From Novosphingobium olei (GTDB lineage: Bacteria > Pseudomonadota > Alphaproteobacteria > Sphingomonadales > Sphingomonadaceae), in NCBI RefSeq assembly GCF_012927405.1, contig NZ_JABBGM010000005.1, forward strand, positions 62,001 to 126,000: DNA of 64,000 nt, read 5' to 3'. This document shows, one piece after another, positions 62,568 to 64,000 of the stretch. Below the pieces are notes generated by a model. That model was not told the origin of the DNA and made no database searches. It saw only the letters and a list, made by a program, of their open reading frames with translations. Numbering within the stretch: position 1 is the first letter of the stretch; each line of letters opens with the position of its first letter. The position numbers and the translations under genes are program-made.

Positions 62568-63650
62568 ATGGGCGGGAACCCTTTGCTGGGCGTGCTTTTC
62601 CACTGGATCGGAGGGTTTTCCTCGGCCAGCTTCTACGTGCCTTACAAGCGCATCCAGCGCTGGTCGTGGGAAGTGTTCTGGCTTGCTGGCGGCCTGTTTT
62701 CATGGGCGATCGCCCCTTGGGTCTTCGCTGCCTTGCGCACCGAAGACCTGCTCGGTGTGCTCTCGTCGGCTCCACGCGAAACGCTCGCCTGGTGCTGGTT
62801 CTGGGGCGCGATGTGGGGCTTTGGCGGTCTCACCTTCGGGCTGACAATGCGGTATCTCGGCCTCTCGCTCGGCATGGCGGTGGCGCTAGGGCTGACCACT
62901 GTCATCGGGACGATGGGGCCGCCGATCTTCCACGGCACCATTGGCGAAATCGCGGCCAAGTCCAGCGGACAACTCACCCTGCTGGGCATTCTCATCACCC
63001 TCGTCGGCATCGTCGTGGTCGCCCGTGCGGGCAGCGCCAAGGAACAGGACCTCGGCGGCCAGGCTTCGGAAGGCGTCGCCGAATTCGACTTGCGCAAGGG
63101 CCTGCTGATCGCGGTCTTCTCAGGCTGCATGTCGGGCTGCTTTGCTTGGGGGCTCGACGCCGGCCAGGCAATCCGCGACCTGACCCTTGCCGCCGGCACT
63201 GATCCGCTGAGCCAGGGCCTGCCGGTGCTCTGCGTCGTCCTTGCTGGCGGCCTGACCACCAATCTTCTGTGGTGCGCCTATCTCATCGGCAAGAACCGCA
63301 GCTTCGGCCAGTTCTTCGGCGCCGTCTCCGATCCCGAGAATGGCGGGCCGGCGCCGCTGCTGGCCAACTGGCTGCTTGCCGCGCTGGGCGGAACGCTGTG
63401 GTACGGCCAGTTCTTCTTCTACACGATGGGCGAAAGCCAGATGGGCCGCTTCGGCTTCTCGTCCTGGACGCTGCACATGGCATCGATCATCCTGTTTTCC
63501 ACGCTGTGGGGTTTCGCTCTCAAGGAATGGAAGGGCGCGAGCCGCCGCACACGTACGCTCGTCTGGACCGGCATCGCCCTGCTTGTCGGTGCGACTGTCG
63601 TCATCGGCATCGGCAACATGATCGAAGCTGCGACCGTGACCGCAGGCTGA
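62568..63650 (+). CDS. rhaT: L-rhamnose/proton symporter
   Basis: A 360-residue inner-membrane protein with ten hydrophobic helices. The family opening G-V-L-F-H-W-I-G-G-F-S-S-A-S-F-Y-V-P-Y-K is present, and F-G-G-L-T-F-G-L-T-M-R-Y-L-G and W-Y-G-Q-F-F-F-Y-T-M-G are as in RhaT. It moves rhamnose into the cytoplasm with protons. Its presence here indicates that rhamnose is released in the periplasm by the exported rhamnosidase. AAGGAAGGG lies before the ATG. Confidence 0.93.
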   Translation: MGGNPLLGVLFHWIGGFSSASFYVPYKRIQRWSWEVFWLAGGLFSWAIAPWVFAALRTEDLLGVLSSAPRETLAWCWFWGAMWGFGGLTFGLTMRYLGLSLGMAVALGLTTVIGTMGPPIFHGTIGEIAAKSSGQLTLLGILITLVGIVVVARAGSAKEQDLGGQASEGVAEFDLRKGLLIAVFSGCMSGCFAWGLDAGQAIRDLTLAAGTDPLSQGLPVLCVVLAGGLTTNLLWCAYLIGKNRSFGQFFGAVSDPENGGPAPLLANWLLAALGGTLWYGQFFFYTMGESQMGRFGFSSWTLHMASIILFSTLWGFALKEWKGASRRTRTLVWTGIALLVGATVVIGIGNMIEAATVTAG

Positions 63651-63733
63651 GCGCGACATCGTCAGGAACGATGGAATTCGCTCAATCCTTGCTGCATAGG
63701 CGTCACAGCAGGTTTCAGGGGCCAAACACGACC

Positions 63734-64000
63734 ATGCACGCGGCCGAACGCGAAAGAATGATCATCGAGGCGCTGCGCCCGACCGGGTTCATCAGCTATC
63801 GCGATCTGGAGGCGCTGCTGGATGCTTCCCCCGCGACGATCAGGCGCGACCTGACGCGCCTGGAAGAGGACGGCAAACTCGTCCGCGTCCACGGCGGGGC
63901 GAAACAGCGCGAAGAAGAGGCAGACACCCGCAACCTTCTTGGCACGCCGTTCGATCTGAACATCACGCAGAACCTGTCCTGGAAGCAGGCCATCGGCAGG
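63734..64000 (+). CDS. DeoR-family regulator, N-terminal part (runs off the right edge)
   Basis: The first 89 codons are in the window. The helix-turn-helix is clear: E-R-E-R-M-I-I-E-A-L, I-S-Y-R-D-L-E-A-L-L and S-P-A-T-I-R-R-D-L-T-R-L-E-E-D-G-K-L, then V-R-V-H-G-G-A, the standard DeoR/GlpR start. The sugar-phosphate-sensing C-terminal domain lies beyond the edge. As in Rhizobium, a DeoR protein next to rha genes is probably the rhamnose repressor or regulator. Confidence 0.88.
   Translation, partial: MHAAERERMIIEALRPTGFISYRDLEALLDASPATIRRDLTRLEEDGKLVRVHGGAKQREEEADTRNLLGTPFDLNITQNLSWKQAIGR

Overview
The window is GC-rich, densely packed chromosomal DNA from an alphaproteobacterium of the Sphingomonadales, most likely Novosphingobium or a close relative. 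Pointers are the GH106 alpha-L-rhamnosidase next to rha genes (a known Novosphingobium trait), a DUF3035 (BamF-like) lipoprotein, an HWE/HisKA_2 kinase, a PccR-type regulator beside propionyl-CoA genes, and short palindromic repeats of a kind common in sphingomonads. I see no rRNA operon, prophage, insertion sequence or CRISPR array.

Layout. 1-4.5 kb: small metabolic genes, a PAS/HWE histidine kinase and tRNA-Thr(GGT). 4.6-13.7 kb: a forward housekeeping run (gpmA, purE-purK-folA, an M19 dipeptidase, ribF, ileS, lspA, DUF3035) with many 1-4 base overlaps, closed by a hairpin terminator. 13.8-20.3 kb: a CNNM/CorC-type protein, an OmpA lipoprotein, an aldo/keto reductase, an IMPase-family phosphatase and sucCD. 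20.3-30 kb: repeat copies, a DUF559 gene, and a propionyl-CoA to succinyl-CoA operon (pccB, thiolase, mce, mcm, pccA) divergent from its likely regulator PccR; its product enters the TCA cycle just upstream of the SucCD step. 30-31.8 kb: etfBA. 31.8-32.87 kb: about 1.1 kb without a credible protein gene, holding a consensus-like leftward promoter and nested inverted repeats. 32.9-41.3 kb: a DEAD-box helicase, M20 peptidase, acyl-CoA ligase, EthD protein, SDR and small proteins.

41.4-64 kb is the most interesting part. Thirteen consecutive genes on the minus strand, 59.9 down to 41.4 kb, encode a fused rhamnulose-1-P aldolase/lactaldehyde dehydrogenase, an exported esterase-like hydrolase, RhaI, a GH106 alpha-L-rhamnosidase, a LysR regulator, an amidohydrolase, a flavoprotein aromatic hydroxylase, a GlcG-like protein, an extradiol dioxygenase, an FAA hydrolase, a TonB-dependent receptor, a second esterase and an apparently exported GH1 beta-glucosidase. 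Divergently, rhaK, an L-lactate dehydrogenase gene, rhaT and a DeoR regulator complete rhamnose breakdown to pyruvate.

Read together, the locus looks built to take up a rhamnosylated plant phenolic such as a flavonoid rutinoside or neohesperidoside through the outer membrane, remove its sugars in the periplasm, feed rhamnose through RhaT into central metabolism, and degrade the aromatic aglycone by hydroxylation and meta-cleavage. That substrate assignment is inference. The rhamnose steps are well supported by the sequence families.
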